A DNA stretch of 64,000 bases from assembly GCA_011523515.1 (NCBI GenBank), contig WTGO01000069.1, positions 1-64,000 of the forward strand. Direction: 5' to 3'. Of this stretch, positions 20,339 through 31,236 are shown piece after piece. Position 1 is the stretch's first letter. The number at the start of each line of letters is the position of its first letter. The stretch is from Chloroflexota bacterium (GTDB lineage: Bacteria; Chloroflexota; Anaerolineae; Aggregatilineales; Phototrophicaceae). The notes under the pieces were generated by a model. It searched no databases. It saw nothing but the letters and a program-made list of their open reading frames with translations, and was not told the origin of the DNA. Both the position numbers and the translations under genes were made by a program.

Positions 20339-20407
20339 TCGCTTGCCTTTCGAATCATGCCATGCGCAACTCTATGCCAATTGCTGTCCCCTGCAACGCG
20401 CGATCAG

Positions 20408-22885
20408 CTAATCTCCTCGGACCAGATCCAGAATCGACGCTTGCCAGATGTCGCGATTATATTCCGCGATTGTCCGATCCGACGAGAAAAAGCCGCAGCG
20501 CGCCGCATTGAGAATGGACATTGTCGTCCATCGTTCAGGGTCAGCGTAGGCGTCTGCGACCTGCCGTTGGCATTCCAGGTAACTGGCAAAGTCGGCGCAG
20601 AGCATATACTCGTCGTGATAGAGCAGCGAATCGACGATGGGCCGGAAAATCTCAGTATCGCCGCCGGAGAATTGCCCGCAGGCGATCCAGTCGATCGCGT
20701 CGCGCAGCGCGGCGTTTGATTCAACGAACTCCCGCGGGTTGTAGCCGCGCGCTTTGGTCTCGAAGACTTCTTCGGTGGTCAAGCCGAACAGGAAAAAATT
20801 CTCCGCGCCGACTTTCTCGCGGATTTCGATGTTGGCGCCATCAAGCGTGCCCACGGTCAGTGCGCCATTCAGCGCGAATTTCATATTGCCTGTGCCGGAG
20901 GCTTCCTTGCCGGCGAGCGAGATCTGTTCCGAGATATCCGCGGCTGGATAGATTAGTTGGCCGCTGGTGACATTGAAATTCGGGATGAAAACCACACGCA
21001 GGCGGTCGGCAGATACTGGATCGCGATTGACTACATCGGCGATCGAATTGATCAGCTTAATGATCAGCTTGGCCATGTGATAACCGGGCGCGGCCTTGGC
21101 GCCAAAAATGAATGTGATCGGGGTTTGCTCGGCTTCAGGGTTGTGCTTCAGCCGCTGATACAAATGAATGATGTGCAGCGCTTTGAGCAGCTGTCGCTTG
21201 TACTCGTGCAAGCGCTTTACCATCACATCAAACATTGAGTTAATGTCCACGGGCTGGCTCAGTCGGTCGTGGATAAAATCGGCCAAATGCTGCTTGTTCG
21301 CCGATTTCATGGCGCGCCAGGCTGCGCGAAACTCCGGGTCATCAACGTAGGCTTCCAGCTGCGCCAATTCGTCCAGATTGGTCAGCCAACTGTCGCCGAT
21401 TTGTTGGGAAATGAGATCGGCCAGGATGGGGTTGGCCAGGCGCATAAATCGTCGCGGGGTGACTCCGTTAGTCTTATTGCCGAATTTCTCCGGCCACATC
21501 TCGGCAAAGTCGGTGAAAACCCGCGATTTAAGGAGCTCTGACTGGAGCTTGGCAACGCCGTTGATCGAGTAGCTGCCAATGCAGGCCAGGTTTGCCATGC
21601 GCACTTGTTTTTCCGCCGCCTCTTCAATAATGGACATGCGCTGAACCCGACCCGCGTCGTTCGGGTAGGTCATGCGTACTTGGTCCAGGAATCGGCGATT
21701 AATCTCGTAAATGATCTCCAGGTGACGCGGTAAGACACTCTGCATCAACCACACGGGCCACTTCTCCAGCGCCTCCGGCAGCAAAGTATGTTGCGTTGAG
21801 GCGAAGGTAGATTTGGTGATCTTCCAGGCGCGTTCCCAACCGAGTTGAAATTCATCGATCAAAAGACGCATGAATTCGGCAATGGCGATGACCGGATGCG
21901 AATCGTTCAGATGGATGACAGCCACCCGAGGCAACTCCTCCCACTCGGCGTTCTTGATCATGAAGCGTTTGATGATATTGTTCAGCGAGCAGGCCACAAA
22001 GAAGTACTGCTGCTTCAGGCGCAGTTCCTTGCCCTGGGGCGTATTATCATTGGGGTAGAGCACCTTGGTGACATTCTCGGAGCTGGTCTTCTGCTCGACA
22101 GCGCGCGAATAGTCGCCCACGTCAAAGAGCTGCAAGTCGAATTCGCGCGTGGCGCGGGCGCCCCACAGCCGTAGCATGTTGACGGTCTTGGTGCGATAGC
22201 CCGGCACCAACGTGTGGTAGGGCTGGCCCATGATCGTCTGCGCCGGCGTCCAGCGTACGCGATACTCGCCCTCATCGTCCTTATAGTGCTCGGTCTTTCC
22301 GCCAAAGCCGACCTCGACCATGTCGTCGGGCTGGGGGAATTCCCAGGGGTTGCCATAGTAGAGCCACTCGTCCGGGCTCTCTATCTGCCAGCCGTCGCGG
22401 AAGGATTGGCGAAAGATGCCATATTCATAGCGAATGCCGTAGCCGACCGCTGGAATATCGAGCGTGGCCAGTGAGTCCATGAAGCAGGCCGACAGCCTGC
22501 CCAGGCCACCATTACCCAAACCGGGTTCTATATCGAGGGCGATGAGGTCGGCGAGGTCAATGTCGTGCTTTTCCATGGTCTGCCGCGCCAAGTCATAAGT
22601 ATCGGTATAAAGAAGATTCTGCTCCAGTTGCTGCCCCACGAGGTATTCGGCGGAAAGGTAATAGACAAACTTGGGATTCTGGCGAAAGTAGCAGTCCACA
22701 TTCTGCTGCCAGTTGTACATCATGTAGTCGCGCACAGTAAAGGCGAGCGCCTCATAGAGATCGTGCTTGGTCGCTGTATAGATGGCTTGGCCTCGTGTGT
22801 AATACAGATTGTCGCGGAACGCCTGTGCAAAGGCTTCCTGCGAACGCTCCACACGAGTGATATTCTCGAAGTTCGCGATGACCAT
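20408..22885 (-). CDS. glgP: Glycogen/starch/alpha-glucan phosphorylase
   Basis: Full-length phosphorylase; PLP region [28 protein letters not shown]. Confidence 0.95.
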   Translation of the reverse strand: MVIANFENITRVERSQEAFAQAFRDNLYYTRGQAIYTATKHDLYEALAFTVRDYMMYNWQQNVDCYFRQNPKFVYYLSAEYLVGQQLEQNLLYTDTYDLARQTMEKHDIDLADLIALDIEPGLGNGGLGRLSACFMDSLATLDIPAVGYGIRYEYGIFRQSFRDGWQIESPDEWLYYGNPWEFPQPDDMVEVGFGGKTEHYKDDEGEYRVRWTPAQTIMGQPYHTLVPGYRTKTVNMLRLWGARATREFDLQLFDVGDYSRAVEQKTSSENVTKVLYPNDNTPQGKELRLKQQYFFVACSLNNIIKRFMIKNAEWEELPRVAVIHLNDSHPVIAIAEFMRLLIDEFQLGWERAWKITKSTFASTQHTLLPEALEKWPVWLMQSVLPRHLEIIYEINRRFLDQVRMTYPNDAGRVQRMSIIEEAAEKQVRMANLACIGSYSINGVAKLQSELLKSRVFTDFAEMWPEKFGNKTNGVTPRRFMRLANPILADLISQQIGDSWLTNLDELAQLEAYVDDPEFRAAWRAMKSANKQHLADFIHDRLSQPVDINSMFDVMVKRLHEYKRQLLKALHIIHLYQRLKHNPEAEQTPITFIFGAKAAPGYHMAKLIIKLINSIADVVNRDPVSADRLRVVFIPNFNVTSGQLIYPAADISEQISLAGKEASGTGNMKFALNGALTVGTLDGANIEIREKVGAENFFLFGLTTEEVFETKARGYNPREFVESNAALRDAIDWIACGQFSGGDTEIFRPIVDSLLYHDEYMLCADFASYLECQRQVADAYADPERWTTMSILNAARCGFFSSDRTIAEYNRDIWQASILDLVRGD

Positions 22886-23022
22886 GCGATTCCCTTTCGT
22901 CTAGCTGCTGTTGAACGCAATGCCGCGCGGCTGTCCCCGTGCAATGCAAAGCCGCCAAGTCAAGAAAGTACCTACAATAATAGTCCGCAGCTGAGGTTTT
23001 CGCCAACATTGTTCTTGCGCCG

Positions 23023-23037
23023 CGGTCGCCGCGACCG
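23023..23037. promoter_or_regulatory. 15-bp inverted repeat (putative operator) abutting an extended -10 promoter
   Basis: CGGTCGC-C-GCGACCG, followed by TGC-TAGAAT (-10 at 23041-23046) 32 bp before the sulfatase ATG. Confidence 0.45.
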
Positions 23038-23077
23038 TGCTAGAATGGTGCAGATTAACCAACGTGGGAGTGCAGCC

Positions 23078-24493
23078 ATGAGACGTCCCAATATCCTTAT
23101 ACTTTATACGGATCAACAGCGCTGGGACGCTCTGGGCGCCAACGGCAATCAAGAGGTCATCACGCCGAATCTTGATGCGCTGGCGTCTGACGGCGTCAGC
23201 TTCAAACGTCACTTTGTGCAAAACCCGGTCTGCATGCCTAGCCGAATTAGTATGCTTTCCGGCCGCTATCCTTCGACGCTGGGTATTACGCGCATGGGCG
23301 TACCCGTGCCGGAGGATATCGTGACCTTGCCGCATACGCTAAAGCAGTATGGTTATCGCACGGCCAATATCGGCAAGCTGCACTTCCTGCCTCACGCCAA
23401 TCGCGATCATAGCTTGCCGCACCCGGCCTACGGCTTCGATCATTTGGAGATCGCCGACGAACCGGGCGTTTACGAGGATGCCTATCGCGCCTGGGTACGG
23501 CGGCGGGCGCCCGAGCAAATTGATAGCATCAGCGCGGGCATACCGCCGGCATCGCGCGTTTGGCAGCGCACGATGGGAATTGACGACGGCGTCGTGCATC
23601 GGGGCGACCCAGAGGGACGGCACGACTTTGACCGCGCCATCCCCTTCGCTGCTGACGCTGGCTTGACGCACAGCGCCTTCGTCGGCGAGCAAACCATTGA
23701 ATTCATCGGGCAGACGGGAGAAGCGCCATTCTTATGTATCGCGGGCTTCTATTCGCCGCACGCCCCTTGGATGGCGCCGCGGAAGTACCTCGAGCTGTAC
23801 GATGTGGAGAAGCTGTCGCCGCCCGAATTTCCCGACCGCATCAATGCGCAACGGCCGCAAGCACCGGAAGCGCAATTCTCCGACGCGCAATTGCGGCGCG
23901 CGCGGCAGGGTTACTACGCCATGATCAGCGAAGTGGATCACTATGTGGGCAGGATTCTCGACAGCCTAGAAGCGAACGGAAAGCGGAATGACACGATAGT
24001 CGTCTTCACGTCCGACCACGGCGAGTGGCTGGGCGACCACCTGCGCTACGGCAAGGGCTACCCGGCCGCTGACGCCGTCAGCCGCGTTCCGCTAATCATC
24101 TCCGCGCCGGAGGGACTGCGTGACCAAGCGCATAACGGTGTGGTAGAAGCTATCGACATCGTGCCGACCTTATTGGAGCTTGCAGGGATTCAGATTCCGA
24201 CATTCTTGCAGGGACAAAGCCTGGCCGGCCTTATCGAACGGGGGGACCAGCCCGGAAAGTCAATCGCGCTCACCGAAGGCGATGGATGGAAGTGCTTGCG
24301 CACCGACCGATATCGTTATCTGGTTCACGCCGACGGGCGGGAATCCTTGTGGGATATAGAAGCCGACCCGGGCGAGTATTTTGATGTCGCGCCACGCGGT
24401 GACTACGCGGGCGCACTGGCGGATTGCCGTAAAACGCTCCTTCAGCGACTGCTGGAAATTGAGCGACCGCGGCCGCGCGCCTGGGCCTACTAG
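23078..24493 (+). CDS. Sulfatase (arylsulfatase family, Cys-type)
   Basis: RRPNILILYTDQQRWDALG; FGly motif C-M-P-S-R followed by ISMLSGRYP; start trimmed from longer ORF 22565..24493. Confidence 0.92.
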   Translation: MRRPNILILYTDQQRWDALGANGNQEVITPNLDALASDGVSFKRHFVQNPVCMPSRISMLSGRYPSTLGITRMGVPVPEDIVTLPHTLKQYGYRTANIGKLHFLPHANRDHSLPHPAYGFDHLEIADEPGVYEDAYRAWVRRRAPEQIDSISAGIPPASRVWQRTMGIDDGVVHRGDPEGRHDFDRAIPFAADAGLTHSAFVGEQTIEFIGQTGEAPFLCIAGFYSPHAPWMAPRKYLELYDVEKLSPPEFPDRINAQRPQAPEAQFSDAQLRRARQGYYAMISEVDHYVGRILDSLEANGKRNDTIVVFTSDHGEWLGDHLRYGKGYPAADAVSRVPLIISAPEGLRDQAHNGVVEAIDIVPTLLELAGIQIPTFLQGQSLAGLIERGDQPGKSIALTEGDGWKCLRTDRYRYLVHADGRESLWDIEADPGEYFDVAPRGDYAGALADCRKTLLQRLLEIERPRPRAWAY

Positions 24494-24510
24494 CGGAAGC
24501 TTGCCTGGCG

Positions 24511-25416
24511 CTAGTGGAAGGGAAACTCAGCGACAGTCTGGTCAGCGATGCGCTGCCAGAGGCTCTCTACCGCCATAATGTCATTTTGATTGAGGCTGAT
24601 CTTCTGCGGATCGCGCGCGAAGGGCGAGTCAATCACCCCGCGCCGCCACAAAACATACTTGTGCAGCGAGACGCCGTAGACCATGGCGTAATTCAGCAGC
24701 GGCAGCAAACGAAAGTGGATGCGCTCGGCTTCTTCTACATTGCCCTGAACATATTGATCGTGAATCCTGACCTGCACGTCGATCATGCCGCCGGCGGGCA
24801 TATTGCCGCAAGCGCCTCGTTTCAGTTCGCCTGTCAGATAGATGCCGTTGGCGCCGCCGAAGACGCCCAGGCAATTGCCCGAATCGAGTTCGAGAATCTG
24901 ATCGATGTGCTGTAAAATCGGAATCGTCTCTTCTTTGATGTATTGGATATTGTCTTCGGCCGCTAGTAGCTCAACCAGTTCACGCGGCGACAGCGGCGTG
25001 CCGATGGGGGCGGGCGCGTTCTGGATGATGAGCGGGCGATCGAAGTTTGCCAGCTGGCGATAATATTCGCGCACCGCCGGCTTGGGCGCCTTGCGCAGGT
25101 AAGGCGGCATGGCCATTAGCGCGGTCGCTCCGTGCTGGCAGCCGTGCTCGGCGAATTCCAGCGCCAGCTGCAGATTCAGCCCCTGCACGCTCACGACGTA
25201 GGGAACGCGCCCGGCGATCTGCGCCCCGGTAAACTCCACAACTTGCTTGCGCTCGCTGTCGCTAAGCGTGAAGAACTCACTGGCCAAGGCGGGCGTGACC
25301 AAACCATGCACGCCGCCGGCGAGACAGTAGTCGATCTGTCTCGCCAGACTCGCCCAATCAATGTCGCCGCTGTCTGCGAAGGGCGTCTGAAGTATCTGAA
25401 AGATTCCAGCTAGCAC
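24511..25416 (-). CDS. Dihydrodipicolinate synthase family aldolase (DapA/NanA/KdgD-like)
   Basis: GIFQILQTPFADSGDIDWASLARQIDYCLAGGVHGLVTP; GTG start preceded by GAGGAGA. Confidence 0.88.
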   Translation of the reverse strand: MLAGIFQILQTPFADSGDIDWASLARQIDYCLAGGVHGLVTPALASEFFTLSDSERKQVVEFTGAQIAGRVPYVVSVQGLNLQLALEFAEHGCQHGATALMAMPPYLRKAPKPAVREYYRQLANFDRPLIIQNAPAPIGTPLSPRELVELLAAEDNIQYIKEETIPILQHIDQILELDSGNCLGVFGGANGIYLTGELKRGACGNMPAGGMIDVQVRIHDQYVQGNVEEAERIHFRLLPLLNYAMVYGVSLHKYVLWRRGVIDSPFARDPQKISLNQNDIMAVESLWQRIADQTVAEFPFH

Positions 25417-25444
25417 AGTTAAGCTCTCCTCAATTGGGATGTCG

Positions 25445-25473
25445 TTGCGTATTAAGTGGCAATCTCCTACACT
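25445..25473 (+). promoter_or_regulatory. Putative sigma70 promoter for the enolase-superfamily gene
   Basis: TTGCGT-N17-TACACT in the divergent intergenic region. Confidence 0.4.
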
Positions 25474-25516
25474 ATACTCGTCCCGCAGTATCGAATCTAG
25501 CGACAGGAGCTGTACA

Positions 25517-26671
<1,155 letters not shown>

Positions 26672-26681
26672 GAATTGGCGT

Positions 26682-27497
26682 CTAGTTGGGCACGAGCGGC
26701 GCTTGCGGGCGCACGATCTGCAAGCGCTCCGGCGTCAAGCGCGCGATTAACTCTTCCGATACCTGGTAGCCATGCCTGAAAGCGCCCCAGGACGGACCGT
26801 AACGGAAGACAATGATGCGGCGCTCGCCGGGATTGACACGTTCAGCCGAACCGTGGCAAATGGCATCAACAAAAAGCAGCACATCGCCGGCGTCCATGTC
26901 CGGGCGAATGGCGCCCTCCAGGCCGTCAACCGATGGCGTTTCTCCGCGCATCTGGTGCTTTTCCTCGTCAGGATGGGGAAAATGCGCCTTGTGGCTGGCT
27001 GGCACGACCATCGTCCCGCCATCGCCGGGGCCAATGTCCGTCAGCGCCATCAGAATGTTGATCTGTCCGCAGTGAAACGCCCCATTGTAATAGCGGAACT
27101 GCGTGCGCTTGGTACCCTCATGGCCGCCGGAGTGCAGCCCGATCGCCTCGCCCGGCCCGCGGATATTGGCGAAGCATTCGTCGATGAATAGGGGGCCGTG
27201 ATTGTAGTCAAAGGTATCTGCGCCACCGACAAAATACTTGACCTTTTCGATCCATGACGGATGGTCGATCAGACGCTCGAAGGCTTCGCCACCCTCGTAA
27301 ATCTGCTGAAGGTTCAGGCCGTCGCCGTCGTCATAGTTGTGGCCGTGCACGTAGCCTTTCCATTCGTTGTGCTTCACCGGCAGCAGCGCGTCGATTGCGG
27401 CGTTGACATCAGCGACTTCCTGTTTGGACAGCGCGCCCTTCAGCAGCAGGTAGCCGTTGAGATCAAAGAAATAACGTTCTCGATCTGTAACTTGCAT
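26682..27497 (-). CDS. Phytanoyl-CoA dioxygenase (PhyH) family protein with HxG motif
   Basis: PhyH-like (ALTDIGPGDGGTMVVPASHKAHF..AICHGSAERV..RRIIVFRY); proximal motif LHSGG. Confidence 0.85.
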   Translation of the reverse strand: MQVTDRERYFFDLNGYLLLKGALSKQEVADVNAAIDALLPVKHNEWKGYVHGHNYDDGDGLNLQQIYEGGEAFERLIDHPSWIEKVKYFVGGADTFDYNHGPLFIDECFANIRGPGEAIGLHSGGHEGTKRTQFRYYNGAFHCGQINILMALTDIGPGDGGTMVVPASHKAHFPHPDEEKHQMRGETPSVDGLEGAIRPDMDAGDVLLFVDAICHGSAERVNPGERRIIVFRYGPSWGAFRHGYQVSEELIARLTPERLQIVRPQAPLVPN

Positions 27498-27519
27498 CTG
27501 TCTATTCCCCTAAAAGCAT

Positions 27520-29808
27520 TTATTCGTAGCAATGCACTGCAAACACGGCGGCTGGGATAACCTCATGTCCGTTGACAACTTCCAACTGCAAGTGATTCGT
27601 CTCTACTGGCTGATCAAATTCGATCGTGTTCACTGTCTGATGATTGTCCCTGACTTCCGCCAATAGCGCGCCGGCGCCGTCCTTGATGCGATAATGCCGT
27701 ACAGCGAAAGGCATGACAGCCTCAGGATGCCCGCGTAAAGTGGTTTCCATCGCGTGGTCAAAGTCCGTATCAAACATCAAGGTCACTTTGCTGATGCTCT
27801 GTGGGACGACCCACCTGATATCCAGCTGCGGCGCCGGATCCTGAGGATCCGCGACCCAGGCATTGGCTTGGGAGGTGGGCCGGGCGACGCCGTTGCAGAT
27901 GTTCTGCGGGTCGAAACCGTTGATCGGCGGCATGAATGTCATCGCCAGATTATGGCCTTCAGGCCGGCGCGGCGGCGTCCAGAATTCAAAGCGCTCCACG
28001 CCGATATCCTGCGGCGGGGTTTGCGTCCGCCGGTATTCAAGCGCCAGCAAACCGCTGACACGCATCTGGCTCAAATGCAGTCGAACTGACGGATTCTCCA
28101 TGACGCAGACGAAGACGTAACGACCATCGTCGACAAGCTGGTCGAAGTCGAGCTCGACGACCTGATTGTCGCCAGCAGGCAGGTCGAAGCGCTGTGACTT
28201 CAAAACGCCATCAGGACTGTGGTTGTCCACTTTGCTGCTCATGCGCAGCTCTACCTTGAGCTCGGTCCCTTGGGCGGCGTCAACCGTGATGGTCATGCGT
28301 GGCACGCGACCGCGCTGCAAGGGCAGCATCTGCGCGTAAGGACGCTCCAGCGCATGCAGCGGCCCATCGTCGGGCAAGTTCTCCAGGCAGAGTTTGCTCG
28401 ACGCCGTTACTGTGGCTTGCCTGACCAGGTTTGCCTCGTCTTCCAGTTTAAATTGCGGGATGTAGCCGCCGACGCGCTGCAAATCGCGCTGGAGCAGCTT
28501 TACCCGCTCGGGCTGGGCGATATCGCGGGGCAGCAAATTGCGCTGCACGCAATGCGCCGCCGCCAGGCCGACCGACTGCGCTGCAGAGGCCAGGGTCAGC
28601 ATGACGCGGGTCGAGCCGAAAGCCACGTGCGAGGCGCTCATAATGCGACCCGTTATGAAGAGGTTGCGGATATTCTTGCTGTATTGTGTGCGATAGGGCA
28701 CCTGGTAGACGCCTTTGGCATGCCATTGGTCGCAGCCGGGCAGCTCGCTGAAAACGCCGTCCGCCGGGTGCAGGTCGATCGACCAGCCGCCGAAAGAGAT
28801 GGCATCGTAGTGCTGGCGCTGCTCGATGACATCTTGCTGAACCATCATGTAATCGCCTTCGAAACGCCGGCTTTCGCGCTTGCCCGGAATATGACCCACC
28901 CATTCCAGCGTCAGCGTCTCGGCATCGGGGAATTCGCCCGAATTCTTGATGTAATTCCAGACGCCGTAGACGACCTTCCACAACTGCCACTTAATCGTCT
29001 CCGTCTCGTGCACCGTGTCCAGGCGTCCGCCGTACTCGATCCACCACAGCCGGCAGCCGTCAATCGCCGAGTTGAAGCTGCGGAAGCGCGGGATCTGCGT
29101 GATATCGTCCAGCGCATAACTCGGCGGCACAAACTTGACTGGTTCGCCGATGTCCTTGCTGTAGAAGTAGATCGAATGGCCGAGCAAGTAGCCGTATTCT
29201 TCGCTCGGCGCGAACTTCTCGCCAAATTCGTCCCTCGACTCCGCGCCCATACGAAAGGCGGCGCCGGCCTGAAAGGCGACAATGCCATCGCCGGATGCAT
29301 CGCAGAATAGCGGCGCATAGAGTTCATATTGAGTGGAGTTCTGGCTGCAGAAGGCCGTCACCGACTCGATCGTCTCGCCGTCCGCCTTGCTGACGCTGAT
29401 GGCGGCGGTATTGAGCAGCAGCGTTATATTGTCCTCGTTAACCACTTTTTCCAGCAAGACGGTATCAAAGATCAGCGCATTGCCTTCTTTGTTGCGATAC
29501 ATATTCTCGACCAGAATCTCGTCGATGACGCCGCCCTCGCGCGCCCAGCGGTTGTTGTTGTTCATATGCGACGTAGCGCCCAGGGCCCACAAGCGGACTT
29601 CGCTGCTGGCGTTGCCGCCAAGCACCGGACGGTCTTGCACCAGCGTAACTTTGATGCCGGCGCGCGCGGCCGTGATTGCGGCGCAGGTCCCGGCAAGTCC
29701 GCCGCCGACGATGACCAGGTCAGTGTCGATGCGCTTCGTCTTGGGCAGGCGCGCCGCGGCGGAAAACGGTTCGCTAAGCATTCTTGGGATTTGATTGTCT
29801 TGTTTCAT
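27520..29808 (-). CDS. FAD-dependent oxidoreductase (FAD_oxidored type) with long C-terminal region
   Basis: DLVIVGGGLAGTCAAITAARAGIKVTLVQDRPVLGGNASSEVR. Confidence 0.88.
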   Translation of the reverse strand: MKQDNQIPRMLSEPFSAAARLPKTKRIDTDLVIVGGGLAGTCAAITAARAGIKVTLVQDRPVLGGNASSEVRLWALGATSHMNNNNRWAREGGVIDEILVENMYRNKEGNALIFDTVLLEKVVNEDNITLLLNTAAISVSKADGETIESVTAFCSQNSTQYELYAPLFCDASGDGIVAFQAGAAFRMGAESRDEFGEKFAPSEEYGYLLGHSIYFYSKDIGEPVKFVPPSYALDDITQIPRFRSFNSAIDGCRLWWIEYGGRLDTVHETETIKWQLWKVVYGVWNYIKNSGEFPDAETLTLEWVGHIPGKRESRRFEGDYMMVQQDVIEQRQHYDAISFGGWSIDLHPADGVFSELPGCDQWHAKGVYQVPYRTQYSKNIRNLFITGRIMSASHVAFGSTRVMLTLASAAQSVGLAAAHCVQRNLLPRDIAQPERVKLLQRDLQRVGGYIPQFKLEDEANLVRQATVTASSKLCLENLPDDGPLHALERPYAQMLPLQRGRVPRMTITVDAAQGTELKVELRMSSKVDNHSPDGVLKSQRFDLPAGDNQVVELDFDQLVDDGRYVFVCVMENPSVRLHLSQMRVSGLLALEYRRTQTPPQDIGVERFEFWTPPRRPEGHNLAMTFMPPINGFDPQNICNGVARPTSQANAWVADPQDPAPQLDIRWVVPQSISKVTLMFDTDFDHAMETTLRGHPEAVMPFAVRHYRIKDGAGALLAEVRDNHQTVNTIEFDQPVETNHLQLEVVNGHEVIPAAVFAVHCYE

Positions 29809-29819
29809 GCAGTTTCCTT

Positions 29820-30854
29820 TTAAGTTACAGTTGCCAGCCAGCCTAGCAGCAGTGATTGCAATTCGCTGCGAATGGTCAGATATTGCGGATTATCCCACAG
29901 ATTCAGCAATTCGTGTGGATCATTTTGCAGGTCATAAAATTCACCAGCGCCGCCTTCCTCGTCTACCAACTTCCATCTTTGATCGCGAAGCATACGAATA
30001 CGCCCGGAAAGCGCTACTGGATTCCCTTCCCAGGACAAGCGATCATTGGCCGGATTCGTGAATAGCCGATGCTCAAATCCCTCGTTAACCAGGCGTTCTT
30101 CGTCATAAGGCGCGCCAGGTGTCCCGTATTCGCTGAAGGCAAACGGTCGTATCTCGCTGCCCGCTGCGCCATCGCTGAGGAAGGGCAGCAAGTTGACGCC
30201 TTGCGCTTGCGGCGGGCAAGGAAGGTCAGCCGCGGCGGCGAATGTCGGCAACAAGTCGATATGCGATACGAAGCGGTGATCACGCCGGTTCGCGTCGATT
30301 TGCCCGTTCCAGCGCACGATGAAGGGCACGCGGACCAGCGCATCATATAGTGCCGGGCTCTTGGCGATCAGCCCGTGGTCGCCCTGATAATCACCATGAT
30401 CGCTGGTGAACACCAATAGCGTTTCCTGCGCCAGTCCGCGCTCATCCAGGAAATCGAGGATCTTGCCGATTTCGCCGTCAATCAGCGTCACCATGCCGTA
30501 GTAAACCCGTCGCATTAGTTTGACTTGACCTTCCGTGAACGGGATGACCGCGTCATTATTGCGCTGATGAAACTGCTGTCGGAACGGTTTGCCCGCCTGC
30601 GCCAAGCCGCCTGCTTCAACCTTCGGCGGCGGAAGCTCCTGATACATCGAGAAGTATGGTTCTGGCGCTTCATAGGGCGTATGCGGATAGAGATAGGACA
30701 GCCACAAAAAAAAACGGCTTGTTGCCGCTGTTGCACTGCTCCATGAAGCGTAGCGCCGCCGCAGTCTTGGCATGTTCCGCCGTGATCGAAGTCCAGACTG
30801 GCTCTTCTGCCAGGCGCGGATAGCGCTGCTCGCGATGACGCGCCCATTCCTCAT
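29820..30854 (-). CDS. Sulfatase, C-terminal fragment (frameshifted; pairs with 30670..31233)
   Basis: Sulfatase C-terminal sequence (LLVFTSDHGDYQGDHGLIAKSP); joins the N-terminal ORF at the homopolymer 30706-30714. Confidence 0.85.
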   Translation of the reverse strand: MRNGRVIASSAIRAWQKSQSGLRSRRNMPRLRRRYASWSSATAATSRFFLWLSYLYPHTPYEAPEPYFSMYQELPPPKVEAGGLAQAGKPFRQQFHQRNNDAVIPFTEGQVKLMRRVYYGMVTLIDGEIGKILDFLDERGLAQETLLVFTSDHGDYQGDHGLIAKSPALYDALVRVPFIVRWNGQIDANRRDHRFVSHIDLLPTFAAAADLPCPPQAQGVNLLPFLSDGAAGSEIRPFAFSEYGTPGAPYDEERLVNEGFEHRLFTNPANDRLSWEGNPVALSGRIRMLRDQRWKLVDEEGGAGEFYDLQNDPHELLNLWDNPQYLTIRSELQSLLLGWLATVT

Positions 30855-31233
30855 ATTGACCCCACTCCGGATGATCGGGCAGAGTAGGCGCTTCGTCCCA
30901 TTCGTCCATGTCAGCCGGCGTCAAGAAAGAGTGATTCTTGCCACACAAGCCGGTTACATATCCCGCGCTTCGCAACACATTAGGTATATCGGTCGGCGGA
31001 CGCAGGCCGGGATGATGATTGGAAACACAGCGGTTCCTGCTCGACCATTGCCCGCTATGCAAGCACCAGCGGTTCGCCAGGCACACAGGTGACGGTGTCG
31101 TCGCCTGTGTGAAAGCTACACCTTCGCCGACCAATCGGTCCAGGTTCGGTGTATGTATATGCTGATTGCCAAGCGCGCGAATCGTATCGAATCGCTGTTG
31201 ATCCGTATAGATCAAGAGGATGTTTGGTTTCAC
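30670..31233 (-). CDS. Sulfatase, N-terminal fragment (frameshifted)
   Basis: MKPNILLIYTDQQRFDTIRALG; FGly-like motif C-L-A-N-R; reading frame lost after GNKPFFF. Confidence 0.85.
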   Translation of the reverse strand: MKPNILLIYTDQQRFDTIRALGNQHIHTPNLDRLVGEGVAFTQATTPSPVCLANRWCLHSGQWSSRNRCVSNHHPGLRPPTDIPNVLRSAGYVTGLCGKNHSFLTPADMDEWDEAPTLPDHPEWGQYEEWARHREQRYPRLAEEPVWTSITAEHAKTAAALRFMEQCNSGNKPFFFVAVLSLSAYAL

Positions 31234-31236
31234 GCT

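Noticed and set aside
22565-23077. N-terminal extension of the first sulfatase ORF
   Set aside because: Overlaps glgP antisense and the divergent promoter; sulfatase homology begins at the ATG 23078.
28219-29310. 363-aa plus-strand ORF antisense to the FAD oxidoreductase
   Set aside because: Shadow ORF of a well-supported gene; Arg/Ala/His-rich with no motif.
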